DNA of 64,000 nucleotides, taken from NCBI GenBank assembly GCA_038254545.1, contig JBBSGB010000004.1, positions 1 through 64,000 of the forward strand, read 5' to 3'. The translations under genes were made by a program, and so were the position numbers. The notes beneath the pieces are model-generated. The model made no database searches and was not told the DNA's origin. It was given only the letters and a program-made list of their open reading frames with translations. Positions 17,191-25,336 of this stretch are shown piece by piece; the stretch's first letter is position 1, and every line of letters starts with the position of its first letter. The stretch is from CAHJXF01 sp038254545. Its GTDB lineage: Bacteria > Pseudomonadota > Gammaproteobacteria > Burkholderiales > Burkholderiaceae_D.

Positions 17191-19638
17191 ATGCGGGCTT
17201 CGGTTTGTACCCTCGGCATGTTGGGAGCCGTCTTCGCGTTTCTGATCTGCCTTGCCGTACCGTGTGCCGCCGAGAGCCTGTCGTCGGTTCGGGTTGGATC
17301 GTTTTCGCCGATCGCGACCGGCGAGTCCATCGCCGGCCTCACGACTCTCGACGGTCGTCTGGTCGCGATCGGTGCGACGAGTGCATGGGTGCTCGACGCC
17401 GATCAACGCAGCTGGATGCGCTCGCAGTGGCATTCGAGCGCGCCCTTGCTCAGCATCGTGGGCGGTGGCCGCGAGGCTTTTCTTTTGCTCGGCAAGGACG
17501 GGCCAGCGGATCGTGTCGAACGACTCTCGTTGACTGCTGGCGCGTTGAATGCCCATGCACTTGCACCGTTGCCGGTCGCTCTCGAACACGCGCGCGGCGC
17601 CGTGCTCGGCGACGTGCTGCTGGTCGCGGGCACCGATACCACCGGTCAATCGAGCCTGCTGCAGATGCGCCCTGCGCTCGAGCAAGCGCAATGGAGCTCT
17701 GGACCCGGCTGGCCCGGAGGCGGCGCATTGAGTTCGATGGTGACTCAGACTTCGGCATTGTTCGTGACCATCTCCGATTCAGGAACGCAGGCCGACCGCA
17801 TGTTCCGGTGGTCGAGCGACAAGGGGTGGCTGGAACGTGCCGTCGTGCCCGGCGCGGTGGTCGCCGGGTCGGGCCGTGCGATCGGCCAGGCCCATGTCCT
17901 GTATCTGGTTCGAAGCAGCGATGGAGTGCCGAAACTGATGTCGTTTCATACCATCACCGGCTCGTGGGCGACGCTGCCGGGTCCCGGAGCCGGGGGGGCT
18001 CGCGTATCGGCGCCCTGGGGCACCGGCATCGTATGGGAGCGACCGAGCGCCGACGCATCAAAAGCTGAATTCGCGTTTGCCGAAATCGATGCGGGCAAGC
18101 AATTGCTCAAGTGGCTCGACTGGGTCGTGATCGTGGTCTATCTGGTTTCGATGCTCGGTATCGGCCTGTACTTCTACCTGCGCGAAAAACGCGCCTCGAC
18201 CGCCGACTTCTTCGTCGGTGGACGCAGCATCCCGTTCTGGGCCGCGGGCGTGAGCCTGTACGTGGCCAACACCAGCTCGATCAGCTACATCGCCATTCCC
18301 GCCAAGGCGTTCGAAACCAACTGGCAGTACCTGACGAACAACCTCGTCGCCGTGATCGGGCTGATGTTCGTTGCGGTCTGGATCGTTCCGCTGTTGCGCC
18401 GGCTCGACCTGATGTCGGTGTTCCAGTACCTCGAGATCCGCTTTCACCCCGCCATTCGTATGCTCGCGAGCGCGCTCTTCATCGCCGTGCAAATCGGCAG
18501 CCGCATGAGCGTCATCCTGTTTCTGCCGGCGCTGGCGATCGCCACCATCACCGGCATCGACGTGGTGTGGAGCGTGCTGATCATGGGCGGCTTCACGATC
18601 GTCTACACCGCGATGGGCGGCATGAAGGCCGTCATCTGGACCGACTTCGTGCAGCTCTTCGTCAAGATGGGCGGCGCGATCTTCGCGATCGGTTTCATCA
18701 TCTACGCGCTCAAAGGCGGCTTCAGCGAATTCCTTGCCGTCGCCCGCGCCGAGAACAAGACGCAATTGTTCGACTTCAGTTTCGACCTGACCAAGGCAAC
18801 CGTTTGGGGCTTTGTCTTCCTCGTGTTGTTCGACGTGGTGCTGACGTTCCCTAAAGACCAAGTGCTCATGCAGCGCACGCTGTCGACCAAGTCAGACAAG
18901 GAGGCGGGACGTTCCGTCTGGGCGCTGGCCGCGATCATGATCCCGGGCGGCTTCATCTTCTACACGATCGGCACCGCGCTCTTTGTTTTCTACAAGGCTC
19001 ACCCCGAGCGCATGAATCCGCTCTTGACGATCGACGCGACCTTCCCGCTCTTCATCGCGGCCGAGCTGCCGATGGGCGTCACCGGGCTGATCATCGCGGG
19101 CATCCTCGCAGCCGCGATGGCCACGCTATCGAGCATCATGAACAGCGTGGCGACGCTGGCCTCGGTCGACTTCTACGAAAAGCTGGTGAAGAAAGCCGAC
19201 GCGAAAAAGAGCGTGCGCTTTGCCGAAGCGATGACGATCGTGGCCGGGCTGTGCGGGATCGGCGCGGCGCTTCTGTTGTCGCGCTTCGACATCCATTCGC
19301 TGTTCGACGTGTCGATCGAGCTGGCCGGGTTGCTCGGCGGCGGCTTTGCGGGTGCCTACACGTTGGGCATGTTCACGCGTCGCGCCAATTCGCCGGGCGT
19401 TGCAATCGGCGTGGCCTCGAGCATCGCGCTGACCACAGTGGCATGGTCGATGAATCTGGTCCATCCGTATTTCTATCTGGCGATCTCGATCCTGTTGTGC
19501 ATCGTGATCGGCTATCTCGCAAGCCTGCTGTTTCCTGCGCCCACTCGCTCACTGAATGGGTTGACGATCTACGTCGGGACGGACACCAAGATGACGCCCG
19601 CCCAGGCGGCGGATCGCGAGGCAAGATCGGGCCGGTGA
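17191..19638 (+). CDS. Sodium:solute symporter with N-terminal periplasmic beta-propeller
   Basis: 815 residues from the ATG at 17191, 8 nt after the citE-like stop. A signal peptide (residues 1-25, cut near PCAAES) precedes a kelch-like propeller (about 25-305). From W308 onward follow about 13 membrane helices of the solute:sodium symporter family, with GIGLYFYLREKRASTADFFV, GGRSIPFWAAGVSLY, ANTSSISYIAIPAKAF, GGMKAVIWTDFVQ and a late LAAAMATLSSIMNSVATL typical of the sugar branch. Propeller-SSS fusions are known mainly from Bacteroidetes and Planctomycetes, where the propeller resembles sialic acid mutarotase. The likely job is capture and Na+-driven uptake of a sugar or sugar acid; the substrate is unknown. 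Confidence 0.85.
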   Translation: MRASVCTLGMLGAVFAFLICLAVPCAAESLSSVRVGSFSPIATGESIAGLTTLDGRLVAIGATSAWVLDADQRSWMRSQWHSSAPLLSIVGGGREAFLLLGKDGPADRVERLSLTAGALNAHALAPLPVALEHARGAVLGDVLLVAGTDTTGQSSLLQMRPALEQAQWSSGPGWPGGGALSSMVTQTSALFVTISDSGTQADRMFRWSSDKGWLERAVVPGAVVAGSGRAIGQAHVLYLVRSSDGVPKLMSFHTITGSWATLPGPGAGGARVSAPWGTGIVWERPSADASKAEFAFAEIDAGKQLLKWLDWVVIVVYLVSMLGIGLYFYLREKRASTADFFVGGRSIPFWAAGVSLYVANTSSISYIAIPAKAFETNWQYLTNNLVAVIGLMFVAVWIVPLLRRLDLMSVFQYLEIRFHPAIRMLASALFIAVQIGSRMSVILFLPALAIATITGIDVVWSVLIMGGFTIVYTAMGGMKAVIWTDFVQLFVKMGGAIFAIGFIIYALKGGFSEFLAVARAENKTQLFDFSFDLTKATVWGFVFLVLFDVVLTFPKDQVLMQRTLSTKSDKEAGRSVWALAAIMIPGGFIFYTIGTALFVFYKAHPERMNPLLTIDATFPLFIAAELPMGVTGLIIAGILAAAMATLSSIMNSVATLASVDFYEKLVKKADAKKSVRFAEAMTIVAGLCGIGAALLLSRFDIHSLFDVSIELAGLLGGGFAGAYTLGMFTRRANSPGVAIGVASSIALTTVAWSMNLVHPYFYLAISILLCIVIGYLASLLFPAPTRSLNGLTIYVGTDTKMTPAQAADREARSGR

Positions 19639-19679
19639 GGCGGTTCGCCGCGCTTGCACCCGTGTTGCGCGTCCACCGT

Positions 19680-20456
19680 TCAGAGGGCCGTGGACAACTT
19701 CAACGGCACGACGCGCTCGCCGGTGCGCTGGTTGACCTTGACCCGCCACGGATAGTGGTCGCCCTCGCCGCCCGTGCCCACCGCTTGCAGATGATTGGTG
19801 ACCGCCTTGCGCCAGTTCGGGCCGGTGTTGGCATTGGTCATGTGCGGCGTCTTGAAATGATGAAAGGTCACGTCGCCGCGCCCGATCGGGCAGACGACCG
19901 TGTGCCGCTCGTCCACTTCGCAGGTCAGCAGATCGCTTTGCACTCCCTCGACGAGTCGATGCGGAAGCACCCCAAGCTTGTGGCCCGCGTCGATGAAATG
20001 CATGCAACCGTTGACCGCATCCACGTCCTGCAGCGGAATCCAGCCGGTCATGCCGCGATCCTCGAGGTTGCGGCCCCAGTAGCCTTCGTCCTGATGCCAC
20101 CCGGTCGGCACGCTCTTGCCCGGCGGCTTGCCGATGAACTGGTCGTACCAGAACTCCATATCGAGATCCATCAAGGCCGAGCCGAACGCGACCAGCCACT
20201 TGCGGTAGTTCTGATCCGCGATGTCCTTCCATACCAGCGACGGCGAGGACTGGACGATGCGAAACGAACGGTTCTCCTTGTCTTCGTTGTCGTCCCAGGC
20301 CCAGTCGTTGGCCAGGCGCTCCTTCTGCTCGAGCAGCCGGTCGCAATGGGCTTCGAGCCCGTCGAGATCGACCTGGGGAATGGCATCGCGGACCACGAGG
20401 TAGCCGTGCTCGCGGAAAAAAGAAATCTGTTCGGAGGTCGTGCTTGGGTACGTCAT
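19680..20456 (-). CDS. Phytanoyl-CoA dioxygenase (PhyH) family protein
   Basis: 258 residues from the ATG at 20456; an upstream ATG at 20483 is possible. It has the Fe(II)/2-oxoglutarate oxygenase facial triad H121-x-D123 (GWHQDEGYW) and distal H205 (FKTPHMTNANTG), with R or W residues for 2-oxoglutarate binding downstream (GPNWRKAVTNH). Family members hydroxylate lipids, CoA esters, ectoine, or small natural products. It is convergent with the symporter and divergent from the S9 peptidase. Substrate unknown; involvement with neighbouring carbohydrate genes is only suggested by position. Confidence 0.85.
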   Translation of the reverse strand: MTYPSTTSEQISFFREHGYLVVRDAIPQVDLDGLEAHCDRLLEQKERLANDWAWDDNEDKENRSFRIVQSSPSLVWKDIADQNYRKWLVAFGSALMDLDMEFWYDQFIGKPPGKSVPTGWHQDEGYWGRNLEDRGMTGWIPLQDVDAVNGCMHFIDAGHKLGVLPHRLVEGVQSDLLTCEVDERHTVVCPIGRGDVTFHHFKTPHMTNANTGPNWRKAVTNHLQAVGTGGEGDHYPWRVKVNQRTGERVVPLKLSTAL

Positions 20457-20550
20457 GATGTCCAAAGGAAAAGGCGCGCGCATCGCGCCGCACACAAAAT
20501 TGTCCTCTTGCACCCCGGACCCAGCAACCGCGCAACGCTATCGTCTGAAC

Positions 20551-22575
20551 ATGCAAAAGCTGATGCCCACTCGTGATTGGCGGACTGCCGTGCGGTGCTT
20601 CCGCGCCGCGCTGGTGGTCGTGGCCTCGCTTGGGGGCGAAGCGGCGCCCCCGGCGGAGCCGGTTCCGCTGGCCGACTTCTTTCGTCGCCCCGCCGTCACG
20701 GGTCCCGTGATGTCGCCCTCCGGCCGATACGTCGCCGCTGCGATGAAGGGTGGGTCGCAGGGGCGACAGCGTCTGGTCGTCCTGAATCTGCAGGACTGGT
20801 CCAAGTCCAAAGTGCTCGCGTCGTTTGCCGACGCCGATATCCAGACCATCCACTGGGTCAATGACGACCGGCTGGTGTTCACCCTCACCGATGCCCAGTC
20901 GCCGTATTCCGAACAGCAAGGCCAGGGATTGTTCGCGGTGGACCGGGAGGGCAAGGAAGAAGCCCGACGCCTGATCAACCGCCGCGAATCCTTCATCGTC
21001 GAACGTTCGAGCCGGCGCGAACTGTCGGCATACCACGGTCTTCGCTCGGTATTGCGGGACGGATCCGACGACGTGGTCGTGGCCAGGGTGGATCTAGACA
21101 CGAAGAACCAGCCGACCCACACCACGCTCCTGCGCCTGGACACTACTACCGGACGAACCCGCCTCCTCACGCAGGACGGCCCCGCTCACACGATGTTCTG
21201 GGGGCTCGATGCAAGCGGAGCGCCGCGCGTGGCGGTGAGCGTGTTCGAAGGCAGGACTCGGCTGCATTGGAAAGCAACGGCCGATGCGCCGTGGACGATG
21301 GCGCGCGAATACGACACGTACGGGCGTGACGGCGCCGTGACCCCGCTCGCGGTGGGCAACAACGATGTGCTGTACGCCGTGGCTGCCGGCGCCGGGAACA
21401 CGGACACCGCTGCGCTGGTGCGATTTGACATGCGCAGCAAAGACGCCCCGGCGCAACCGCTGGTCACCCTCAACGGTTATGACTTCCAGGGAAATCTCGT
21501 CGTCGCGCCCAGCGGCGATCTTCTCGGTGTGCGCTACCTGACCGATGAACGCGGTACCCATTGGTTCGATCCCGGACTGAAAGCCATCCAGGAACAGGTG
21601 GACCGCATGCTGCCGGACACCAGCAACCAGATCGACTGCGGCGATTGCGCGCAGCCTGGCATCGTGCTGGTCACCGCCTCGTCGGATCGGCAGCCCGAGC
21701 TGTATCTGTTGTATGACGTGAAGGCAGGCACGCTCAAGGTGATGGCCGCTTCGCGGCCCTGGGTCAAGCCGTCGGCCATGGCCGCGCGCGAAATGCTGCG
21801 CTTCACCGCGCGTGACGGCTTGAGCATTCCGGTGCACTTGACACGCCCTGCCCGGGAAACCGGCCCGGCAGCTATGGTGGTGCTGGTTCATGGCGGCCCT
21901 TTTGCGCGCGCTCGCGAGTGGGCTTGGGACGGTCCTTCGCAGTTCCTCGCCTCGCGCGGCTATGTGGTACTGGAACCAGATTTCCGCGGCAGCACCGGTT
22001 TCGGCACCAAGCACTTTCGCGCTGGATGGAAGCAATGGGGGCTGGCGATGCAGGACGACATCGCCGATGCCGCGACGTGGGCGGTCCGGCAGGGCTATGC
22101 CGATCCGAAGCGGGTGTGCATCGCCGGCGCGAGCTATGGGGGTTATGCCACGTTGATGGGACTGATCCGCAATCCCGACCTGTTTCGCTGCGGCGTCAAC
22201 TGGGTCGGCGTTACCGACATCGATCTGCTGTACACCAGCGATTGGAGCGACGCGAGCGAGATGTGGAAACGGTACGGCATGCCCGCGCTGGTCGGCGACC
22301 GGGAAAAAGATTCCAAGCAACTGGCAGCGACGTCTCCATTGAAGCTCGCGGCCGGGCTCACCCAGCCGCTGTTGATGGCCTATGGCGGCAGGGATAGACG
22401 CGTCCCGATCGAGCACGGCACCCGGATGCGGGACGCCTTGCGCCCACGCAACCTGAACGTGGAATGGGTGGTCTATCCGGACGAAGGCCACGGCTGGATG
22501 CTCGAAGCCAACAGCATCGACTTCTGGACCCGCGTGGAAAGCTTCCTTGGTCAGCACATCAAGAATGCGCCTTGA
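20551..22575 (+). CDS. Secreted S9-family prolyl oligopeptidase-like peptidase
   Basis: 674 residues with an N-terminal signal peptide (AALVVVASLGGEAAPPA). A seven-bladed propeller (about 50-400) covers a C-terminal alpha/beta-hydrolase domain. The catalytic triad is visible: S528 in GASYGGY, D615 in GGRDRRVP and H647 in DEGHGW. The family cleaves short peptides, often after proline; some members are acylaminoacyl peptidases. It is probably periplasmic. No strong ribosome binding site precedes the ATG, and longer in-frame starts lack a signal peptide. In this neighbourhood it could process proline-rich glycopeptides, which is an inference. Confidence 0.9.
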   Translation: MQKLMPTRDWRTAVRCFRAALVVVASLGGEAAPPAEPVPLADFFRRPAVTGPVMSPSGRYVAAAMKGGSQGRQRLVVLNLQDWSKSKVLASFADADIQTIHWVNDDRLVFTLTDAQSPYSEQQGQGLFAVDREGKEEARRLINRRESFIVERSSRRELSAYHGLRSVLRDGSDDVVVARVDLDTKNQPTHTTLLRLDTTTGRTRLLTQDGPAHTMFWGLDASGAPRVAVSVFEGRTRLHWKATADAPWTMAREYDTYGRDGAVTPLAVGNNDVLYAVAAGAGNTDTAALVRFDMRSKDAPAQPLVTLNGYDFQGNLVVAPSGDLLGVRYLTDERGTHWFDPGLKAIQEQVDRMLPDTSNQIDCGDCAQPGIVLVTASSDRQPELYLLYDVKAGTLKVMAASRPWVKPSAMAAREMLRFTARDGLSIPVHLTRPARETGPAAMVVLVHGGPFARAREWAWDGPSQFLASRGYVVLEPDFRGSTGFGTKHFRAGWKQWGLAMQDDIADAATWAVRQGYADPKRVCIAGASYGGYATLMGLIRNPDLFRCGVNWVGVTDIDLLYTSDWSDASEMWKRYGMPALVGDREKDSKQLAATSPLKLAAGLTQPLLMAYGGRDRRVPIEHGTRMRDALRPRNLNVEWVVYPDEGHGWMLEANSIDFWTRVESFLGQHIKNAP

Positions 22576-22633
22576 CATCGACCAGCACGTTCTTCGGCTC
22601 GATGTAGCTTTACGCATATTCTGAGGATCTACC

Positions 22634-23566
22634 GTGGACACTCAATTTCTGCACACCTTCGTGGCGGTGGTCGATCACGGTTCGATGGCCGCGGCAGCGC
22701 GGCTGCTCAACATCACGCCGGCAGCCGTAGCGCAACAGATCCGCACGCTCGAGCGCGAGATCGGGGCACCGCTGATCGCGCGCGCGGGACGCACCGTGAG
22801 CGTCACCGAAGCGGGCTCACGCATCCTGCAGCGCTCGCGCGACTTGCTGCGCGACGTGGCCGACCTGAGTACCGTCGCCAACGACTCCGCCACGGCCGGC
22901 GAGCTGCGCCTGGGCGCCGGCACCAATGCACTGACCGGCATGCTGCCCGACATCCTCGCGCGCATGGTCGAGAAGTTTCCGCTGATCAAGGTCTTCATCA
23001 AGCCGGGCTACTCGCCCGACCTCTACCGCGCCGTCGAGAGTGGCGAGCTCGACGCGGCGATCGTTTTGCAGGCGCCGTTCGCGTTGCCCAAGACCTGCAA
23101 CTGGGAATTGCTGCGCGAAGAGCCTCTTGTGGTTCTCGCACCACAGAGCATGGCTGGTCGCGATCCCCATGAGTTGCTCGCGACCGAACCGCTGATCCGC
23201 TACGACCGCCAGCAGTGGGGCGGCAGGCAGGCGGATCAATACCTGCGCATGGCCGGCATCGTTCCGCGCGAGCGCTTCGAGCTCAACGCGCTCAATGCGA
23301 TCGCGGTGATGGTCGATCGCGGCTTGGGCGTGTCGCTGGTTCCCGATTGGGCGCGCCCCTGGCCCGAAGGGCTGCATCTCGTGCGAATCCCGTTGCCCCG
23401 CGGTTGCGAGCCGCGGCGCATCGGCATCGTCTGGTCGCGATCGACCATCCGCATTCGCTTGGTCACGGCGTTCCTGCACGAAAGCCGCGCTCGGATGCGG
23501 GACCGCGCAACGCGAGCGACCTACCATCCGGGCAATGGGAAAGAAGGCGCAAGCAATAAAACTTAG
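22634..23566 (+). CDS. LysR-family transcriptional regulator
   Basis: 310 residues from a GTG with GAGG 8 nt upstream. The N-terminal winged helix-turn-helix (residues 1-60: FVAVVDHGSMAAAARLLNIT, AVAQQIRTLEREIG) is followed by a periplasmic-binding-like effector domain (about 90-295). LysR regulators usually control an adjacent operon in response to a small molecule; candidates are the downstream TonB receptor and catabolic genes. The last residues, KEGASNKT, are nearly repeated at the end of the next gene (KEGASNKN), because a direct repeat covers both gene ends. The tail RATYHPGNGKEGASNKT is therefore likely not original to one of the two. Confidence 0.9.
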   Translation: MDTQFLHTFVAVVDHGSMAAAARLLNITPAAVAQQIRTLEREIGAPLIARAGRTVSVTEAGSRILQRSRDLLRDVADLSTVANDSATAGELRLGAGTNALTGMLPDILARMVEKFPLIKVFIKPGYSPDLYRAVESGELDAAIVLQAPFALPKTCNWELLREEPLVVLAPQSMAGRDPHELLATEPLIRYDRQQWGGRQADQYLRMAGIVPRERFELNALNAIAVMVDRGLGVSLVPDWARPWPEGLHLVRIPLPRGCEPRRIGIVWSRSTIRIRLVTAFLHESRARMRDRATRATYHPGNGKEGASNKT

Positions 23567-23627
23567 AGCCTGAACATAGACTCGAATAGTTCTATTCCAG
23601 TCTGCAATCACCCAGACTCGAACAGTC
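23541..23627 (+). repeat. Direct repeat, copy 1
   Basis: About 87 bp covering the last eight codons of the LysR gene, its TAG stop and the following hairpin. It is an imperfect copy of 25201-25289, nearly identical over the core AGAGCCTGAACATAGA plus TCGAATAGTTCTA. The hairpin here (23578-23603) has 12-bp arms with one mismatch around GTTC. Confidence 0.8.
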
Positions 23628-23660
23628 CCCATGCGATCGTCGCGGTTCACGGTGCAGTTG

Positions 23661-23676
23661 CCATCTAGCCAGATGG
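23661..23676. repeat. Small inverted repeat upstream of the beta-helix gene
   Basis: CCATCT-AGCC-AGATGG, 6-bp perfect arms. It could be a regulator site or part of a terminator of the LysR gene; the sequence alone does not decide. Confidence 0.3.
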
Positions 23677-23808
23677 ATCAACTCGTTATTCCTGCAAACC
23701 TGTCTTTTGGAATGACAAACACGGCAAGTCTTTGTTGAATGGCACTGGACGAGACTATAGGGGAATGGTTATTTCCGTTGCGACGATGCGAAATAAGAGA
23801 AGCCGATT

Positions 23809-25227
23809 ATGCTCAACCTTGTTCATTCGCTTATAGCCATAAACCATAAGACGGGAACACTGCACGCAACGACGCGCAAGGCCGTAATCATTGCCTTGCT
23901 CACGGTCATCTACTTGAGCCCTGCTCACGGGGCATGCCGTGACCGTTACGTGAACAGCAACGAGAGCAGAGCCACCGACGATGGGCCGGGCAGTAGGTCA
24001 CACCCGTGGAAATCGCTCGCGGCGGTCAATGCTCACCCGTTCTGTCCGGGCGAGCACCTCTTCTTCGCGCGTGGGTCGAGCTATGTGGGTGGATTCGCGA
24101 TCCGCGACTCCGGTACCGCCGCTCGCCCCATCATCGTAACCGCCTATGGCAATGGGCCCGCGCCGGCCTTCACGAACTCCAACTTCGACGACATCAACGG
24201 CAACGTGATCAGGATCGAGGGAAGCTACATCATCGTCGACGGACTCTACTTTCACGATGGAGCCACGAGCCCAACACCGAAGCCGGAGGACGTCCTGCGC
24301 GTCGCCGATGTCTTCATCGCAAAAGGCGCTGATCATAACGTCATTCGAAACTCGGAAGTGAAGAACTCGCCGGTCGGGTTTCATATCTGCGGTCAATTCA
24401 ACCTAATCACCGGAAACCAGTTGCACGATACGAATCGGCCTTTGGCCGAACCAAACTGGGGGCCCATTGCAATTGTTATCTCCAATGCGCATAACGAGAT
24501 TTCCTACAACAGAATCTGGAATTACCTAACCATCGGTGGAAAATATGGTGCTGACGGCGGTGCTCTGGAATTTGATCCTCGCATCTACGGCGACAATATT
24601 CACGACGTGAATATTCATCACAATTACTCTTACGGCAACGAGGGGTTTATTGAATCGACACGCTCGGCGACGCAGCCTACTGGCAGGGCGTGGATTGCCT
24701 ATAACGTCAGCAATGACTACCAAGCCTTCATTATGTTGTGGCAAGGGACTGGCTGGAGAATCGAAAACAATACTGTCTTGCGAATCTTGCCGAAGAATTC
24801 CGTAACCGATGTCGTCTTCACGTTTCGGGAAAGCGGCAACACCATTTGGAACAATATCTTCGTGGTCAACGAGGGACGGAAAGTCTTTTCGGACAACGGC
24901 ACGAAGGTTTACAACATGGATAACTGGAGCGGCCAGAACCACCACAACAACCTGTACCACAGCCTGGATGGGGCTCAATTCGATGCGGCCGGTGTGCCGC
25001 TCGGATCCGGGGAAGGGTTCGCAGATCCCTTGTTCGTCGACTTCGCCAAACTTGATCTGCATCTGAGCCCGGGCAGTCCCGCGATTGCAGCAGGCGATGC
25101 GAATGACTTCTCTACCGATCACGACGGGGTGCGCATCCCCGTGAACAAAGCCCCCGACCTTGGCGTCTATGAGTTCCGCGAGAGAGTTGCCAACCGGAAG
25201 AAGGAAGGGGCAAGCAACAAAAACTAG
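23809..25227 (+). CDS. Secreted right-handed parallel beta-helix protein, horizontally acquired
   Basis: 472 residues. A signal peptide lies at about 22-42 (KAVIIALLTVIYLSPAHGA); a shorter start nearer to it is possible. The body has the asparagine-rich rungs of pectate-lyase-like beta-helix proteins (NGNVIRIEGSYIIVDGLYF, NVIRNSEVKNSPVGF, HNEISYNRIWNYL, WRIENNTVLRIL) and ends with SPAIAAGDAND and PDLGVYEF, the usual close of such proteins. The family includes polysaccharide lyases and carbohydrate-binding scaffolds; activity cannot be assigned. Base composition differs sharply from its neighbours (26 of 60 bases G+C at 24481-24540). The extra C-terminal tail VANRKKEGASNKN comes from the direct repeat shared with the LysR gene, so the gene looks inserted. 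Confidence 0.85.
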   Translation: MLNLVHSLIAINHKTGTLHATTRKAVIIALLTVIYLSPAHGACRDRYVNSNESRATDDGPGSRSHPWKSLAAVNAHPFCPGEHLFFARGSSYVGGFAIRDSGTAARPIIVTAYGNGPAPAFTNSNFDDINGNVIRIEGSYIIVDGLYFHDGATSPTPKPEDVLRVADVFIAKGADHNVIRNSEVKNSPVGFHICGQFNLITGNQLHDTNRPLAEPNWGPIAIVISNAHNEISYNRIWNYLTIGGKYGADGGALEFDPRIYGDNIHDVNIHHNYSYGNEGFIESTRSATQPTGRAWIAYNVSNDYQAFIMLWQGTGWRIENNTVLRILPKNSVTDVVFTFRESGNTIWNNIFVVNEGRKVFSDNGTKVYNMDNWSGQNHHNNLYHSLDGAQFDAAGVPLGSGEGFADPLFVDFAKLDLHLSPGSPAIAAGDANDFSTDHDGVRIPVNKAPDLGVYEFRERVANRKKEGASNKN

Positions 25228-25289
25228 AGCCTGAACATAGATTCGAATAGTTCTACTTCGGCCCCGCATCGCACAGACTGCGATCAGTC
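25201..25289 (+). repeat. Direct repeat, copy 2
   Basis: About 89 bp covering the last nine codons of the beta-helix gene, its TAG stop and the hairpin downstream, matching copy 1 at 23541-23627. The hairpin is kept in altered form: CGAA and TAG still pair with CTA and TTCG around a bulged C. The TonB receptor gene begins 48 bp later. Confidence 0.8.
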
Positions 25290-25336
25290 GGGCAGACGCC
25301 ACGGCCAAGATCGCTCACCGGACGAAGAAGGAAACC

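Noticed and set aside
16233..20553. Shared 16-nt string CTATCGTCTGAAnATG upstream of the CitE-like gene and at the S9 peptidase start
   Set aside because: One mismatch over 16 nt is expected by chance many times in 64 kb, and the string sits at different distances from the two genes.
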